A DNA stretch of 64,000 nt from Bacteroidota bacterium (GCA_024280295.1 JAJRQK010000021.1:39479-103478); one strand, 5' to 3'. Counted from the stretch's first letter, positions 1 through 9,976 are shown. Numbers and translations are program-made. The notes: generated by a model from the letters alone, not told the origin.

Positions 1-753
1 GATAAACGCAGAAAGAAGAACGATATCATTAGCTGGTTGTTCAATGATCTCAACATCATCAACTGCCCAATACCATCCCCAGAAATCATTATCATTGTAG
101 TAGAACTGAATCATTACGTTTGCTTGTCCACCAGCAACTGCAGTAATATTAATAGACTCAGACTGTGGATTCAATGAATTCTGGCTGTTTGGGTATCCAT
201 TTGGAATAACACCACCAGTTTCAGAAGTTATTGGAAAATCAGTCCAACTCAAACCTCCATCATTTGACACTTTAACACCTCTATCTTCGTGCCACCAACG
301 GTAATTGTGATTGAATCGAAGAACAACATTAGGGTTTGCCGACAAATCAATTGAAGGAGAAGTGATTTCTGCAACAATTGCTCCATCACCATCTGCGTTA
401 TTTGGCGAACCATCAGAGTTGATTAAGGCATAACCATCATTAGTAGAAGAGTTAAATGGAAATAATCCAGTTCCAGCTCCAGTATTTGGCATATCAGCAT
501 CAACTGTTGTAATAACCCAATCCGCAGGAACAGTTTGACCATTTGAATTAGTCATTGCCCATGTGTACGTACCATCAAAGGTAGCGCCCCAAAGGACAGT
601 AGCTTTTTCAATACCAGTAATCGGCTTTACAGCTTGAGCTACAGAGGCAAAACCTCTCTCTTGCTTGTAAAGCTTTTTACCAGCATTAGTTTGCTGTGCA
701 TTTGCCGCAAGGACAACTGCAAGCGATAGAATACTTAAGTAAATCTTTTTCAT
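1..753 (-). CDS. Secreted protein, probable T9SS cargo (C-terminus outside window)
   Basis: The reading frame starts with ATG at 753 and stays open for 251 codons to the left edge, so the C-terminus is missing. The N-terminus is a clear signal peptide (about residues 1-20, ending ANAQ). The rest is rich in Gly, Asn and Asp and holds motifs common in lectin-like beta-sandwich modules of Bacteroidota secreted proteins (KVSNDGGLSW, WAVDDVEI). A type IX sorting domain would be expected beyond position 1, but this cannot be seen. A TTG-N20-TAGATTTG promoter lies just upstream. The specific function is unknown. Confidence 0.85.
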   Translation of the reverse strand, partial: MKKIYLSILSLAVVLAANAQQTNAGKKLYKQERGFASVAQAVKPITGIEKATVLWGATFDGTYTWAMTNSNGQTVPADWVITTVDADMPNTGAGTGLFPFNSSTNDGYALINSDGSPNNADGDGAIVAEITSPSIDLSANPNVVLRFNHNYRWWHEDRGVKVSNDGGLSWTDFPITSETGGVIPNGYPNSQNSLNPQSESINITAVAGGQANVMIQFYYNDNDFWGWYWAVDDVEIIEQPANDIVLLSAFI

Positions 754-773
754 AGCTTAATTTTAATTTATTA

Positions 774-804
774 CAAATCTACGTAATCCTTCCTATAGAT
801 ACAA
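774..804 (-). promoter_or_regulatory. Bacteroidota-type promoter of the secreted protein gene
   Basis: Read on the minus strand, TTG (804-802) is followed after 20 bases by TAGATTTG (781-774). This matches the Bacteroidota housekeeping sigma pattern (-33 TTG, -7 TAnnTTTG). It lies about 20 bases upstream of the ATG at 753. Confidence 0.7.
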
Positions 805-990
805 CTTTTTCTATTTGACTGTTGCATAGAAGTATGCACTATGACAACGAACCCAAATTAAAATATGGGTGAGAATAATTTGATTTTTTTCAACCTAGTT
901 ACTATTTTATAGTTAAAGAAGGTCAAAAACCCCGTTACAATTATTGGTTGTTTTTAGGGTTGATTTGGTTTTATCCTTATGGGAAGATTC

Positions 991-1512
991 CTAGAGGTGT
1001 TGGTCAAGAAAAATGGTATTCCCATCAGGATCAGAAATGATAAAACTCGCAGGCCCAGATGTGTTCTTATCAATTTCAATACCGACATCAACACCTCTCT
1101 CCTTCAGTATAGATTGCACTTCACGTACATCTTTGTATGATTCTAATTCTTGTGCGCTCTGATTCCATCCAGGATTAAACGTTAAAATATTCCCTTCAAA
1201 CATTCCTTGAAAGAGACCAATCACGGTTGTTCCATTCTTCAGAATGACATAATTCATAGCGACATCTCCAGCAAACTGACTGAATCCAAGGTTTTCATAA
1301 AAGAGTATAGATTTAGATAAATCCTTTACATTTAAACTCACAGAGAATGCCCCAAGTTTCAATTCTTCATTAGTACTAATTTCATCTTTTTTAACTGTGT
1401 CATTGACTCTACTTATCTTATTCTTTTGTGATGCAGAATGATTGGCACTCACATAGAATCCAATTAGAAAAACACCAATGAATGTGATCGCGATTATACT
1501 TTTACCTTTCAT
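991..1512 (-). CDS. VOC (glyoxalase/bleomycin-resistance fold) family protein with N-terminal membrane anchor
   Basis: 173 residues. Residues 5-22 form one hydrophobic segment (signal anchor or signal peptide), followed by a polar linker to about residue 52. A single vicinal-oxygen-chelate domain follows: it opens with FSVSLNVKDLSKSILFYENLGF and closes with FIISDPDGNTIFLDQH, the usual VOC start and end. The substrate cannot be told from sequence. VOC proteins of this sort are often annotated as glyoxalases without enzymatic proof. Export or anchoring is unusual, since most VOC proteins are cytoplasmic. No clear promoter was recognised, and the gene stands alone. Confidence 0.85.
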   Translation of the reverse strand: MKGKSIIAITFIGVFLIGFYVSANHSASQKNKISRVNDTVKKDEISTNEELKLGAFSVSLNVKDLSKSILFYENLGFSQFAGDVAMNYVILKNGTTVIGLFQGMFEGNILTFNPGWNQSAQELESYKDVREVQSILKERGVDVGIEIDKNTSGPASFIISDPDGNTIFLDQHL

Positions 1513-1724
1513 TACTTTAGTTTTTATGATGTTACAATGTACTACATTAATAGTAAACTGTTCCCAATAGCATCTTAGTCTGCACCAATATAGTTAATCT
1601 ACAAAAACGATAGGAAGACTCGATGTATCACATACTTAACACAATTTACGTTAGTACAACCCGCTATTTGTTCAATTTTGTAGGGTATAATTTGTAATTT
1701 GCAGTTCAAACTAAAACTTTAGAC

Positions 1725-4094
1725 GTGCTAAAAAACTCTCTCCTCCTTTGCGCATTGCTTTTATATGCTTTGTCGGCAAACTCTCAAATTAATATTAATC
1801 TTCTCTCAAATTATACTTACCCACCCTCTCGTGGTGAATGCAGTGACATTTGGGGCTATGTGGACCAATCTGGAAATGAATATGCAATCGTTGGAAACAA
1901 TAATGGAACATCTATTATGGATTTATCCGACCCAACAAATCCTACAGAAGTATTTTTCACCTTGGGTCCATCCAGTATATGGCGCGATATTAAAGTTTGG
2001 CAAGATGCTGCTTACATTACGAATGAAACTACAGGTGGATTAAAAATTATTGACATGAGTAGTTTGCCCAGTACGATAACAGCTGCAGATGTCTACTCAT
2101 ACGGAGGATCGACTTATCCATTCAGTTCGGCGCATGATTTTTATGTCGATGAAAATGGAAAAGGATATGTTTTGGGCGCGGACAATGGTGTAGGCGGTGC
2201 AATCATTCTTGATTTAGCAACAAATCCATTAGCACCAACTGAACTTGGTCGTTACAATGACTTCTATCTTCATGATGCTTTTGTTCGTGGGGACACGCTG
2301 TGGGGAGGAGCAATAAATGATGGCTTTTTTGTGGTTGTTGATGTTTCAAATCCAGCAGCGACTAGCACCATGGCAACTCAATTTACACCAACAACATTCA
2401 CTCATAATTGTTGGCTTTCTGATGATGGGAATACCGTTTATACCACAGATGAAATTTCGGGTGCATACATTGGGTCCTATGATGTAAGTGACATTTCGAA
2501 CATAATTCAATTGGATCAAATTCAATCGAGTCCCGGAAATGGTGTTATACCTCATAACACTTTTGTTCGAGGGGATTATGTTATTACATCTTATTACCGC
2601 GATGGAATTACTATTCACGATGCTACTAACCCAGGGAATTTGATTGAGGTAGGGAATTACGACACCTCTCCTTTATCTGGAGATGGCTTTAATGGTTTAT
2701 GGGGCGTTTATCCTTATTTGCCCTCTGGAATCATTATCGGGAGTGATATTGAGAATGGCTTATTCGTTTGGGGAGCAACCTACACTCAAGGAGCTTACCT
2801 AGAAGGAAATATAACGGATTTGGTGACGACTAACGCGCTCAGTGGTACGCAAATTGATATCGTTTCATCGAGTAATTCTGACCTCTCGGATTTTTCTGGA
2901 AATTATGCAACTGGAGTGACAGCTGGCGGTACTTTCACTGTGATAGTTTCAAAATTAGGGTATGTTCCAGACACTATAACTGGAGTTATTTTAACGAATG
3001 GAAATACAACAATTCTGGATGTCGCATTACAACCTTTAGCAACTTTTACCTTAATGGGTACTGTGCTCGATGCTAATTTTAATCCCATTGTCAATGCACA
3101 AGTGAAGATTACAAATGGGGCATTTATAACAACGGTTCTTACCAATGGGTTGGGTGATTTTGACGTGCCTGGTTTCTTGGAAGGTACTTATGATATATAT
3201 ATTGGTAAATGGAGTTATCACTCATTTTGCGCACTAAATGAGAGCTTGTTGATTGCGAATAACCCATATCTCTATCAACTCTCCGATGGGTATTCCGATG
3301 ATTTCTCACTCGATTTGGGTTGGTCAGTTACAAGTACTGCATCCACTGGTGATTGGGAGCGGGATATTCCTGTTGGAACAACATTTGGTGGAAATTGGTC
3401 GAATCCTAATCTGGATGCTCCAGGAGATTGTGGCAATGCGGCATACATTACAGGAAATGGTGGTGGCGGAGGTGGAAATGATGACATTGATGACGGGGAA
3501 GTTGTTCTTTATTCACCACTATTTGATTTGTCAACCTACACTGATCCTTACATTGAATTTGAACGTTGGTTCTTTAACGATGGCGGATTTGGAACCCCGA
3601 ATGATTCATTGGTTGTTGAATTATCGAATGGAACAACAACTGTAACCATTGATTTCGCTGTGGAAAATGATCCTGATGTTAGTTCTTGGGCTGCGAAGAA
3701 TATTCGAGTAACTGATTATATTGCACCAACTGCATTTATGCAGTTGCAAATTCGTGCTATGGACCTGCCTTCTGGACATATTTCAGAAGCTGGATTTGAT
3801 AAATTTATGGTTGTAGATTCTTCGTCCGTTGGATTAAGTCCATTGGTTAATGCGAGTGAAATAATCATCTATCCTTCACCATTCAGTAATAAGCTCAGTA
3901 TAAACTCGAAAAGTTCAGTCGATTTTATTTCGATCGAAGTATTTGAGATGACCTCTGGACGTAAAATTGATCAAAGAACTTTTGAAAATCAAGCAACTCT
4001 AAGCTTTGATAATAATTATGCAAAAGGAATCTATTTGATTCATGTTTACGGTGATGGGGATCTTCTAAAAATGGAAAAGGTAATCAAACTATGA
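1725..4094 (+). CDS. Choice-of-anchor-B (LVIVD repeat) secreted protein with T9SS sorting domain
   Basis: 789 residues, starting at GTG 1725, which places a good signal peptide (residues 1-21, ending ANSQ) at the N-terminus. Residues 30-365 form an LVIVD/choice-of-anchor-B beta-propeller with repeats such as MDLSDPTNPTEV, VDVSNPAATS and HNTFVRGDYVITSYY. Two carboxypeptidase-regulatory-like beta-sandwich domains follow (about 365-440 and 445-520). Next comes a MAM/lectin-like module (about 530-700) with an internal Gly6 run. The last 75 residues are a type A type IX sorting domain (IIIYPSPFSNKLSI to the final KVIKL). It is probably cell-surface or secreted, with no catalytic motif visible. The sortilin-like gene downstream is another probable T9SS substrate. 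Confidence 0.9.
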   Translation: MLKNSLLLCALLLYALSANSQININLLSNYTYPPSRGECSDIWGYVDQSGNEYAIVGNNNGTSIMDLSDPTNPTEVFFTLGPSSIWRDIKVWQDAAYITNETTGGLKIIDMSSLPSTITAADVYSYGGSTYPFSSAHDFYVDENGKGYVLGADNGVGGAIILDLATNPLAPTELGRYNDFYLHDAFVRGDTLWGGAINDGFFVVVDVSNPAATSTMATQFTPTTFTHNCWLSDDGNTVYTTDEISGAYIGSYDVSDISNIIQLDQIQSSPGNGVIPHNTFVRGDYVITSYYRDGITIHDATNPGNLIEVGNYDTSPLSGDGFNGLWGVYPYLPSGIIIGSDIENGLFVWGATYTQGAYLEGNITDLVTTNALSGTQIDIVSSSNSDLSDFSGNYATGVTAGGTFTVIVSKLGYVPDTITGVILTNGNTTILDVALQPLATFTLMGTVLDANFNPIVNAQVKITNGAFITTVLTNGLGDFDVPGFLEGTYDIYIGKWSYHSFCALNESLLIANNPYLYQLSDGYSDDFSLDLGWSVTSTASTGDWERDIPVGTTFGGNWSNPNLDAPGDCGNAAYITGNGGGGGGNDDIDDGEVVLYSPLFDLSTYTDPYIEFERWFFNDGGFGTPNDSLVVELSNGTTTVTIDFAVENDPDVSSWAAKNIRVTDYIAPTAFMQLQIRAMDLPSGHISEAGFDKFMVVDSSSVGLSPLVNASEIIIYPSPFSNKLSINSKSSVDFISIEVFEMTSGRKIDQRTFENQATLSFDNNYAKGIYLIHVYGDGDLLKMEKVIKL

Positions 4095-4190
4095 AGCAGA
4101 ATTTACATACCTGATTATTACAGTAGTTAATTTTCTATCCCGACAGACCTGTGAATCCATTTTGTGAGTTTTTTGCGTAACTTGTTGGCT

Positions 4191-6398
4191 ATGAAACAAT
4201 CAATCTTTATAATATTTGTTTTGCTTTTAGCCTACACTTCAACATCGCAGACTTGGAACCAAATTGGTCCAGAAGGAGGTTACTTTAAGGAATTCACAAT
4301 TCACCCAAACAACCCGAACATCATATTTGCAGGTAGCGATGACGGTGGGGGTATCTGGAAAAGTTCGGATACTGGATCGACATGGGTATTAACAACTTCG
4401 AATTTCCCCAACATGACGGGTTGGAAGATTGTCTTCGATCTCAACTCTCCAAATGTGATTTATGGTTGTGATCTCTATGGAAGATATGGCGCTCTTAAAT
4501 CAATTGATGGCGGATCATCGTGGACACTCATCAATTCTGGATTGAATTCAACTTATGACAGAATGGTTTCTGGAATTGCTGTCAAAACATCAGATACGCT
4601 CTTCATTTCAACCGGTGAAAGTGACTCATCGATACCCGTGAGAGCAGGAAATGGAGTTTATAGGAGCTATGACTCAGGGTTGACTTGGATTCCAGCGGGA
4701 CTTCAAGGAGAGACAATTCCTTCAATCGGAATGAACGATTTTGGAACCATATTCGCTGGCTCAGAAAACAATGGTTTATACTATTCCAATGATAATGGAG
4801 CAACCTGGTTGACACATCCTCAAATACCAGTCATCGGAACAATATTTGAAATTCAATCGGATTCAAATGTATTACTCGTTGCTTCTTCTGAAGGTGTTTT
4901 CTTGAGTACAAATTGGGGAATTAACTTCTCGAATACTGGGCTCGTTGGGGAATTTAATTTTGATGCCTGTATTCATAAGACTAGTCCAAATATTGAACTG
5001 TTTTCGTCAACGCTCACTGGCTTGAAACGCTATTCTAGTGCAACTTTAAGTTGGACCCCAGTTCTTGGAAGTTTTTTTACAGATCAAGTAGTAATTGGAA
5101 TTACATCAGATGGCACAAATGTCTATTGCGGTGGATTTTCGAATAGTCCGATTGTGAAATCTACAGATGGTGGTATCACATGGAATGATTTACCAACCTC
5201 ACCAACTGCAACAGAGATTAATGACATCTATATTGACCCAAGTAATAGCAGCAGAATGATTGCATGTTTAATGGGTACATACAATTATAACGGTGATTAT
5301 GATCGGGAATCAATCTATGAAACAATTGACGCAGGACTCAACTGGACAAGAAAAGGCCCTGACGCTCATGCGCTAAACATTACAGTAAACCCCTTGAATT
5401 CGCAAGAATTTTACCTAGGATCATTCGCTCAAGGTGTCTATAAAACAACTGATAATTTCAATTCATTTACGCAGCTTTCTCCAAATGGAGTAGCAGTGGT
5501 TGATGTGATTGTTTCATCTGAAGATACAAATGTGGTTATCATCTCTGAAATTGATCTGATTGGATTTACGGTGACAATTAAACGAAGCTCAGATGGTGGA
5601 GCAATTTTTTCGAATGTTGCATCTATTATCGCTAATCGATTAGCATTTAATCCAAATAACAACGATACGGTTTATGTTGCAACGAATAATGGATTACAGA
5701 TTTCGGTTGATAATGGCTTGACATTTGTTCCTTGGTTATTAACTGGGGAAGATTGCTTATCATTGATAATCGATGATAATGACGTTTATACAGGAACAGC
5801 AGATGGTAAGTTGTTTAAAGTCTCTAATGCCGTTGCAATTGATATTTCTGGTGGATGGTCAACTCCAGTTGAAGTCAAGTCAATTTTTACACTTGGAAAT
5901 GATTTATATATAGGACTAAATGGTGCTGAGAAGGACACTTTTATGGTACTCCAAGGTAGTATTTGGCACTCTCTTGATGATGGTGGTTCATGGACGGATG
6001 TAACTACCAATATGACTTCAACCAACATCTATGGGAATAATATCATTGAAACAGACGGGAGTGAAATTTACATAGGCACCTATGGAGGTGGTATTTTTAA
6101 GTCGCTTGGGCTAAATTTAGATGCTACATTGGCAGAAGAGTACTTGCAAGAAGTGATAAATATCTCACCAAATCCTGCTGATTTAACCATTGAAATCACT
6201 ACTGAAAATGAAGGAATCTCAGTAGAGTCAATCAATTTCCGGAATCTTATGGGGCAAGATGTTTCGAGTCAAATTCGATTAATTAGCAACAATTCTAAGC
6301 TAGAATATGATATATCGACTTTGACTAAAGGAACCTATTTCTTTGAAGGATATACATCCAAAGGCAAAAAATTAACCAGAAAATTTATCAAAAACTAG
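4191..6398 (+). CDS. Sortilin/BNR-repeat beta-propeller protein with T9SS sorting domain
   Basis: 735 residues from ATG 4191. An upstream GTG at 4164 would add nine residues in front of the signal peptide and is less likely. The signal peptide is residues 1-20 (ending TSTSQ). The body carries many Asp-box/BNR motifs (SSDTGSTW, SIDGGSSW, SNDNGATW, STDGGITW, SLDDGGSW), typical of VPS10/sortilin-like or WD40/YVTN-like propellers in Bacteroidota secreted proteins. The final 75 residues are a type IX sorting domain (INISPNPADLTIEI ... KKLTRKFIKN). Its ligand is unknown. It converges on the DUF2911 gene with only four bases between stop codons, and no terminator is visible there. Confidence 0.9.
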   Translation: MKQSIFIIFVLLLAYTSTSQTWNQIGPEGGYFKEFTIHPNNPNIIFAGSDDGGGIWKSSDTGSTWVLTTSNFPNMTGWKIVFDLNSPNVIYGCDLYGRYGALKSIDGGSSWTLINSGLNSTYDRMVSGIAVKTSDTLFISTGESDSSIPVRAGNGVYRSYDSGLTWIPAGLQGETIPSIGMNDFGTIFAGSENNGLYYSNDNGATWLTHPQIPVIGTIFEIQSDSNVLLVASSEGVFLSTNWGINFSNTGLVGEFNFDACIHKTSPNIELFSSTLTGLKRYSSATLSWTPVLGSFFTDQVVIGITSDGTNVYCGGFSNSPIVKSTDGGITWNDLPTSPTATEINDIYIDPSNSSRMIACLMGTYNYNGDYDRESIYETIDAGLNWTRKGPDAHALNITVNPLNSQEFYLGSFAQGVYKTTDNFNSFTQLSPNGVAVVDVIVSSEDTNVVIISEIDLIGFTVTIKRSSDGGAIFSNVASIIANRLAFNPNNNDTVYVATNNGLQISVDNGLTFVPWLLTGEDCLSLIIDDNDVYTGTADGKLFKVSNAVAIDISGGWSTPVEVKSIFTLGNDLYIGLNGAEKDTFMVLQGSIWHSLDDGGSWTDVTTNMTSTNIYGNNIIETDGSEIYIGTYGGGIFKSLGLNLDATLAEEYLQEVINISPNPADLTIEITTENEGISVESINFRNLMGQDVSSQIRLISNNSKLEYDISTLTKGTYFFEGYTSKGKKLTRKFIKN

Positions 6399-6402
6399 TG
6401 AT

Positions 6403-7221
6403 TTACCATTCCCCCATTTTTCGAGTAATGTAATTTGCCCATCCTCCTTTTTCGGCCTTCTCAGCATACTCAACAGCTTCCTTTGCTAATTTTTTAGCTG
6501 ATTCTGGATCTTCGGTTGACATCAGTTGTGCTTCCATGAATACATTGTAATAAGTTCGCTCTATTTTTAACGATTGATCAAGGTACTCATGAGCTCTTTC
6601 GAGGTCACCAGCATCATAAAAGTAATCTGCTGCGTTTGAATACACTCGTGTTAAATCCTCGCCCTTAGTGATCGCAGCTTGAATGTTAACCATTACAGCC
6701 CTTTTGGTATCCGTAGTAAATGGAATTGAAACCATCACATTATCCCAGCGAATCACAATGTTTGCGCTTGATTCCATTACCTGCTCAATACCCATCGAAA
6801 ATGTTTCTGTATAGCCACCGATTAAAACTGGCGCTGAATACTCAAGAACATTCTTGGATGCATCATAACTATTTGCCCCCCATTGTTCAGCATCAGTATT
6901 AAAGACAATCGTCCATTGATTCTTTTCTAACAATGCATACATCGAATAAGTTCCTGCTTCTAATTTGTTGCTGCCAATCAGTATTGGGTATTCTACTGAA
7001 ATCTTCGTGCATTCATTCGCTCCCAACCGCCATACTTCTCCATACTTTTGAAGTTCACCAAAGATGATTCTTCCATTTACATTGGGTCGAGAATAGTTGA
7101 GTGTGATTGTGTTCAACCCAACTTCTTGCGCAATATTTGTAGCAGTACTTGTCCGTGGAAGTTCTTGACTAAAAGTAATAATTGTCAATAATAGTGTACA
7201 TAAAGTAAAAACGTATCTCAT
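6403..7221 (-). CDS. DUF2911 family secreted protein
   Basis: 272 residues from ATG 7221. A longer frame to 7245 adds only a few residues before the signal peptide. The signal peptide is about residues 1-18 (ending ITFSQ). Residues 20-165 match the DUF2911 pattern, including SRPNVNGRIIFG, GEVWRLGANECTKI, AGTYSMYALLEKNQWTIVFN and a GY-ETFSM region. The C-terminal 100 residues are helical and TPR-like (YFYDAGDLERAHEYLDQSLKI). The start overlaps the GNAT gene stop in an ATGA arrangement, so the two are probably translationally coupled. The molecular role of DUF2911 proteins is not established. Confidence 0.85.
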   Translation of the reverse strand: MRYVFTLCTLLLTIITFSQELPRTSTATNIAQEVGLNTITLNYSRPNVNGRIIFGELQKYGEVWRLGANECTKISVEYPILIGSNKLEAGTYSMYALLEKNQWTIVFNTDAEQWGANSYDASKNVLEYSAPVLIGGYTETFSMGIEQVMESSANIVIRWDNVMVSIPFTTDTKRAVMVNIQAAITKGEDLTRVYSNAADYFYDAGDLERAHEYLDQSLKIERTYYNVFMEAQLMSTEDPESAKKLAKEAVEYAEKAEKGGWANYITRKMGEW

Positions 7222-7727
7222 AGCTTCAATAATAACTCGTAACAAAAATAGGGATGCTCTTTCTTATATTTTAAGTAAATAGAACCGAGATCAGTGTATC
7301 CACGTTTAGTATAGAATCGCTGATTTCTTGGGTTTTGACTAAAAGTATCTAAACGAATCGAATCGTAGTTGTTTTTTTGAGCAAAATTTTCAGCAAAGGT
7401 CATTAATTGTTGTGCAATTCCTTGACCTTGAGATTCTGGATAAACTGCCAATCGATGTACAACTAAATTTCGGGAATTCTCATCTGTCAACCAATCAATT
7501 TCTGTATATTCTTCATCCTGCAATTCATTCAAAACAACAATTCCGACGATTTTCGCATTTTCTCTATAGCAATAGATCGTTTTTGTTGCGACATCATTCT
7601 CGATACTAATTCGATCAGGATAATGCTCATCCCATTGATCAATTCCATTCTCTCGCATGTGTTTGCCACACGCTTTTGTCAACGTGATAATTTGGTCAAT
7701 TTCCTCTTTTTTGCCAAGAGAAATCAT
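7218..7727 (-). CDS. GNAT family N-acetyltransferase
   Basis: 169 residues. Motif A of the GNAT fold is visible at about residues 90-107 (VVHRLAVYPESQGQGIAQQL), giving the Q/R-x-x-G-x-G/A acetyl-CoA loop. The C-terminal FSQNPRNQRFYTKRGY is the usual motif B, where a Tyr precedes the final strand. The acceptor substrate is unknown. The start codon overlaps the kbl stop by one base (TAATG), and the stop overlaps the next start by four bases (ATGA). This is therefore the middle gene of a tight three-gene operon. Confidence 0.9.
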   Translation of the reverse strand: MISLGKKEEIDQIITLTKACGKHMRENGIDQWDEHYPDRISIENDVATKTIYCYRENAKIVGIVVLNELQDEEYTEIDWLTDENSRNLVVHRLAVYPESQGQGIAQQLMTFAENFAQKNNYDSIRLDTFSQNPRNQRFYTKRGYTDLGSIYLKYKKEHPYFCYELLLKL

Positions 7728-8917
7728 TACTCGATAACGCTAAGTGCTTTTCCAACTTTAATGAAAGCAGCAATTGCTTTATCTAAGTCAGTCTTCGAGT
7801 GAGCAGCTGAAATTTGGGTGCGAATTCGCGCTTTACCTTTCGGGACAACTGGGAAGAAGAAGCCAATTGCATAAACACCTTCATCCAATAGAGCATCGGC
7901 GAACTTTTGAGAAAGTGCTGCATCGTAAAGCATAATTGGTACAATTGGGGAATCCCCAGGTGTGATATCAAATCCTGCAGCAATTATATGCTCTTTGAAA
8001 TAGTTGGTATTTGATTCTAGTGTATCGCGAAGCTCGGTTGACGAACTTAAAATATCAAAAACCTTATTTGCTGCTCCAACAATTGAAGGTGCTAATGAAT
8101 TGGAAAATAAGTAAGGACGAGATTTCTGACGCAACATGTCAATAACTTCCTTCTTTCCGGTTGTGTAACCACCCATTGCTCCCCCAAGAGCCTTTCCGAG
8201 TGTTCCTGTGATAATGTCTACGCGATCCATAACATTGCAGTATTCAGGTACTCCTCGACCCGTTTTACCAATAAAACCTGCTGAATGGCATTCATCTGTC
8301 ATAACGAGTGCATCATATTTATCTGCTAGATCGCAAATTTCATCCATCTTAGCAATGTCTCCATCCATTGAAAAAACACCGTCAGTAACGATAATTCTAA
8401 ATCGTTGATCTTGTGCTTTTTTCAATTGCTCTTCGAGGTCTGCCATATCCGAATGTTGATAGCGATAACGTTGTGCTTTACACAAGCGAATCCCATCAAT
8501 AATCGAAGCGTGGTTTAATGCATCAGAAATAATTGCATCTTCAGCAGTGAAGAGTGGCTCAAAAACACCTCCATTCGCATCGAAGGCAGCAGCGTATAAT
8601 ATTGTGTCTTCTGTACCGTAAAACGCTGCAATTTTCGCTTCTAACTCCTTATGGATATCTTGAGTTCCACAGATAAATCGTACAGACGACATACCAAATC
8701 CGTGAGAATCCAACGTGTCTTTAGCTGCTTGAATAACATCTGGGTGTGATGATAACCCAAGGTAATTGTTGGCACACATAATTACTACGTCTTCACCTGT
8801 ACTTACGCGTACATTTGCACCTTGCGGAGAGGTGATGATACGCTCTTTTTTGTAAATCCCAGCTTCTTCAATAGCATTCAGTTCTGCTGCTAAATAACCT
8901 TTTAAATCCCCATACAT
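7727..8917 (-). CDS. kbl: Glycine C-acetyltransferase (2-amino-3-ketobutyrate CoA ligase)
   Basis: 396 residues, the normal length for the alpha-oxoamine synthase family. It cleaves 2-amino-3-oxobutanoate with CoA to glycine and acetyl-CoA, completing threonine degradation after threonine dehydrogenase. Visible are the N-terminal [11 protein letters not shown] region, the PLP-stacking [16 protein letters not shown] region, the [15 protein letters not shown] segment with the PLP-binding Asp, and the Schiff-base Lys in [15 protein letters not shown] (about residue 243). A close paralogue such as BioF or serine palmitoyltransferase is possible, but the SVRFICGTQ and NHASIIDG regions favour Kbl. 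No tdh gene is in the window. Confidence 0.93.
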   Translation of the reverse strand: MYGDLKGYLAAELNAIEEAGIYKKERIITSPQGANVRVSTGEDVVIMCANNYLGLSSHPDVIQAAKDTLDSHGFGMSSVRFICGTQDIHKELEAKIAAFYGTEDTILYAAAFDANGGVFEPLFTAEDAIISDALNHASIIDGIRLCKAQRYRYQHSDMADLEEQLKKAQDQRFRIIVTDGVFSMDGDIAKMDEICDLADKYDALVMTDECHSAGFIGKTGRGVPEYCNVMDRVDIITGTLGKALGGAMGGYTTGKKEVIDMLRQKSRPYLFSNSLAPSIVGAANKVFDILSSSTELRDTLESNTNYFKEHIIAAGFDITPGDSPIVPIMLYDAALSQKFADALLDEGVYAIGFFFPVVPKGKARIRTQISAAHSKTDLDKAIAAFIKVGKALSVIE

Positions 8918-8939
8918 AGATCAATAATTTTAAGATGGG

Positions 8940-8947
8940 CAAAGCTA
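8940..8947 (-). promoter_or_regulatory. Putative -7 box of the kbl operon
   Basis: On the minus strand TAGCTTTG matches TAnnTTTG, 22 bases upstream of the kbl ATG. No convincing -33 TTG was seen at the expected distance, so support is partial. Confidence 0.45.
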
Positions 8948-9042
8948 ATAAAATTTTGGGTTAGCTTTTCAGTCCTTTCTACAAGGCTATTCCCTCATCT
9001 TGACTCGCTCATAATTAACCGTCAGAAATATAGGATCATTAC

Positions 9043-9077
9043 TAAAAATGAAAAAGACTCTCATTTCTGAGAGTCTT
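9043..9077 (-). terminator. Rho-independent terminator after tRNA-Phe
   Basis: A 10-bp perfect stem (9054-9063 with 9068-9077) closes a 4-base loop. On the minus strand it is followed by a T-rich tail (TTTTTCATTTTT). It lies 10 bases beyond the tRNA 3' end. Confidence 0.85.
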
Positions 9078-9087
9078 CCGTTTTTTG

Positions 9088-9160
9088 TGGTGATACCTGG
9101 AATCGAACCAGGGACACATGGATTTTCAGTCCATTGCTCTACCAACTGAGCTATATCACC
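9088..9160 (-). tRNA. tRNA-Phe (GAA)
   Basis: 73 bases, with a 7-bp acceptor stem (GGTGATA/TATCACC), a D arm containing AGCTCAGTTGGTAGAGC, a 5-bp anticodon stem with loop CTGAAAA (anticodon GAA), and a T arm with GGTTCGATTCC. The discriminator is A. The following bases are CA rather than CCA, so the CCA end is not encoded and must be added after transcription. It has its own promoter and terminator. Confidence 0.97.
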
Positions 9161-9177
9161 GACTTAAATTGTGCGGG

Positions 9178-9207
9178 CAAAGGTAACAACATCTTATTTA
9201 ATTGCAA
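9178..9207 (-). promoter_or_regulatory. Promoter of tRNA-Phe
   Basis: On the minus strand, TTG (9207-9205), 19 bases, then TACCTTTG (9185-9178) exactly fits the Bacteroidota -33/-7 pattern. It lies 17 bases before the tRNA 5' end. It is divergent from the coaX promoter. Confidence 0.75.
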
Positions 9208-9234
9208 TACTGAACGCTATTTTTTTTCACTTGT

Positions 9235-9242
9235 TATCTTTG
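9235..9242 (+). promoter_or_regulatory. -7 box of coaX, very close to the start codon
   Basis: TATCTTTG ends only five bases before the coaX ATG at 9248, which predicts a transcript with almost no leader. A matching -33 element is not obvious. Confidence 0.5.
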
Positions 9243-9247
9243 CACTC

Positions 9248-9976
9248 ATGCAAAACACAGATACTGTATATATTATCGATATTGGAAACTCCTCCGTGAA
9301 GGTCGCTCGCTATCAAAACAATGCACTATTTCACGTTCAAAGGTTCAATGATGACCAATTTGAACATCTAAAGGCATTCCTTCACAATCCCACTGGAAGA
9401 ATAGCTGTATCTTCAGTACGTGCGGAAGATGAAACTATCAAAATTCTCGAATTATTCAAAGAGTCAATTTTGATTTCATCTAATACACCATTTCCAATCA
9501 AAATAAATTATACCAGTAAATCTACTTTAGGGATTGATCGTGTTTGCAATGCTGTTTACCTTAACTCACGGATGAAAACAGAACACGCAGTTTCAATTGA
9601 TATCGGTACTTGCATTAAATTTGATTTAGTAAATCGAGAAAAAGGGTATTTAGGTGGTTCAATCTCGCCTGGGATTAGACTTCGCTATAAATCACTCAAC
9701 GATTACACGGGTAAATTACCATTACTCTCCAATAAATCATCATTAGACATCGTTGGCACAGATACAAATTCAAGTATTCAATCTGGTGTAATCAATGGTA
9801 TTACTGCCGAAATTAGCGGACTTATGGATGAATATAGATCACGATATTCGAGCTTAACGTTTTTTATGACGGGTGGAGATGCAAAGTACTTTGATTTACT
9901 TGCAAAAAATGACATCTTTGCAGACGAAAATCTCACATTGAGTGGGCTTTATGAAATATATAAATACAATGCGTAA
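9248..9976 (+). CDS. coaX: Type III pantothenate kinase
   Basis: 242 residues from ATG 9248. The frame is open further upstream to 9134, but that extension would run through tRNA-Phe and across the -7 box, so it is rejected. The enzyme phosphorylates pantothenate, the first step of coenzyme A synthesis. ASKHA-fold motifs are visible: the N-terminal phosphate loop IIDIGNSSVKVA, the GIDRVCNAVYL motif, VSIDIGTCIKFDLV and GGSISPGIRLRYKSL. It overlaps the next gene by eight bases and heads a run of envelope genes that includes lptC. Confidence 0.95.
   Translation: MQNTDTVYIIDIGNSSVKVARYQNNALFHVQRFNDDQFEHLKAFLHNPTGRIAVSSVRAEDETIKILELFKESILISSNTPFPIKINYTSKSTLGIDRVCNAVYLNSRMKTEHAVSIDIGTCIKFDLVNREKGYLGGSISPGIRLRYKSLNDYTGKLPLLSNKSSLDIVGTDTNSSIQSGVINGITAEISGLMDEYRSRYSSLTFFMTGGDAKYFDLLAKNDIFADENLTLSGLYEIYKYNA

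Noticed and set aside
9134..9247. N-terminal extension of coaX
   Set aside because: It would be encoded by part of tRNA-Phe and by the -7 box; the ATG at 9248 begins the conserved kinase sequence.
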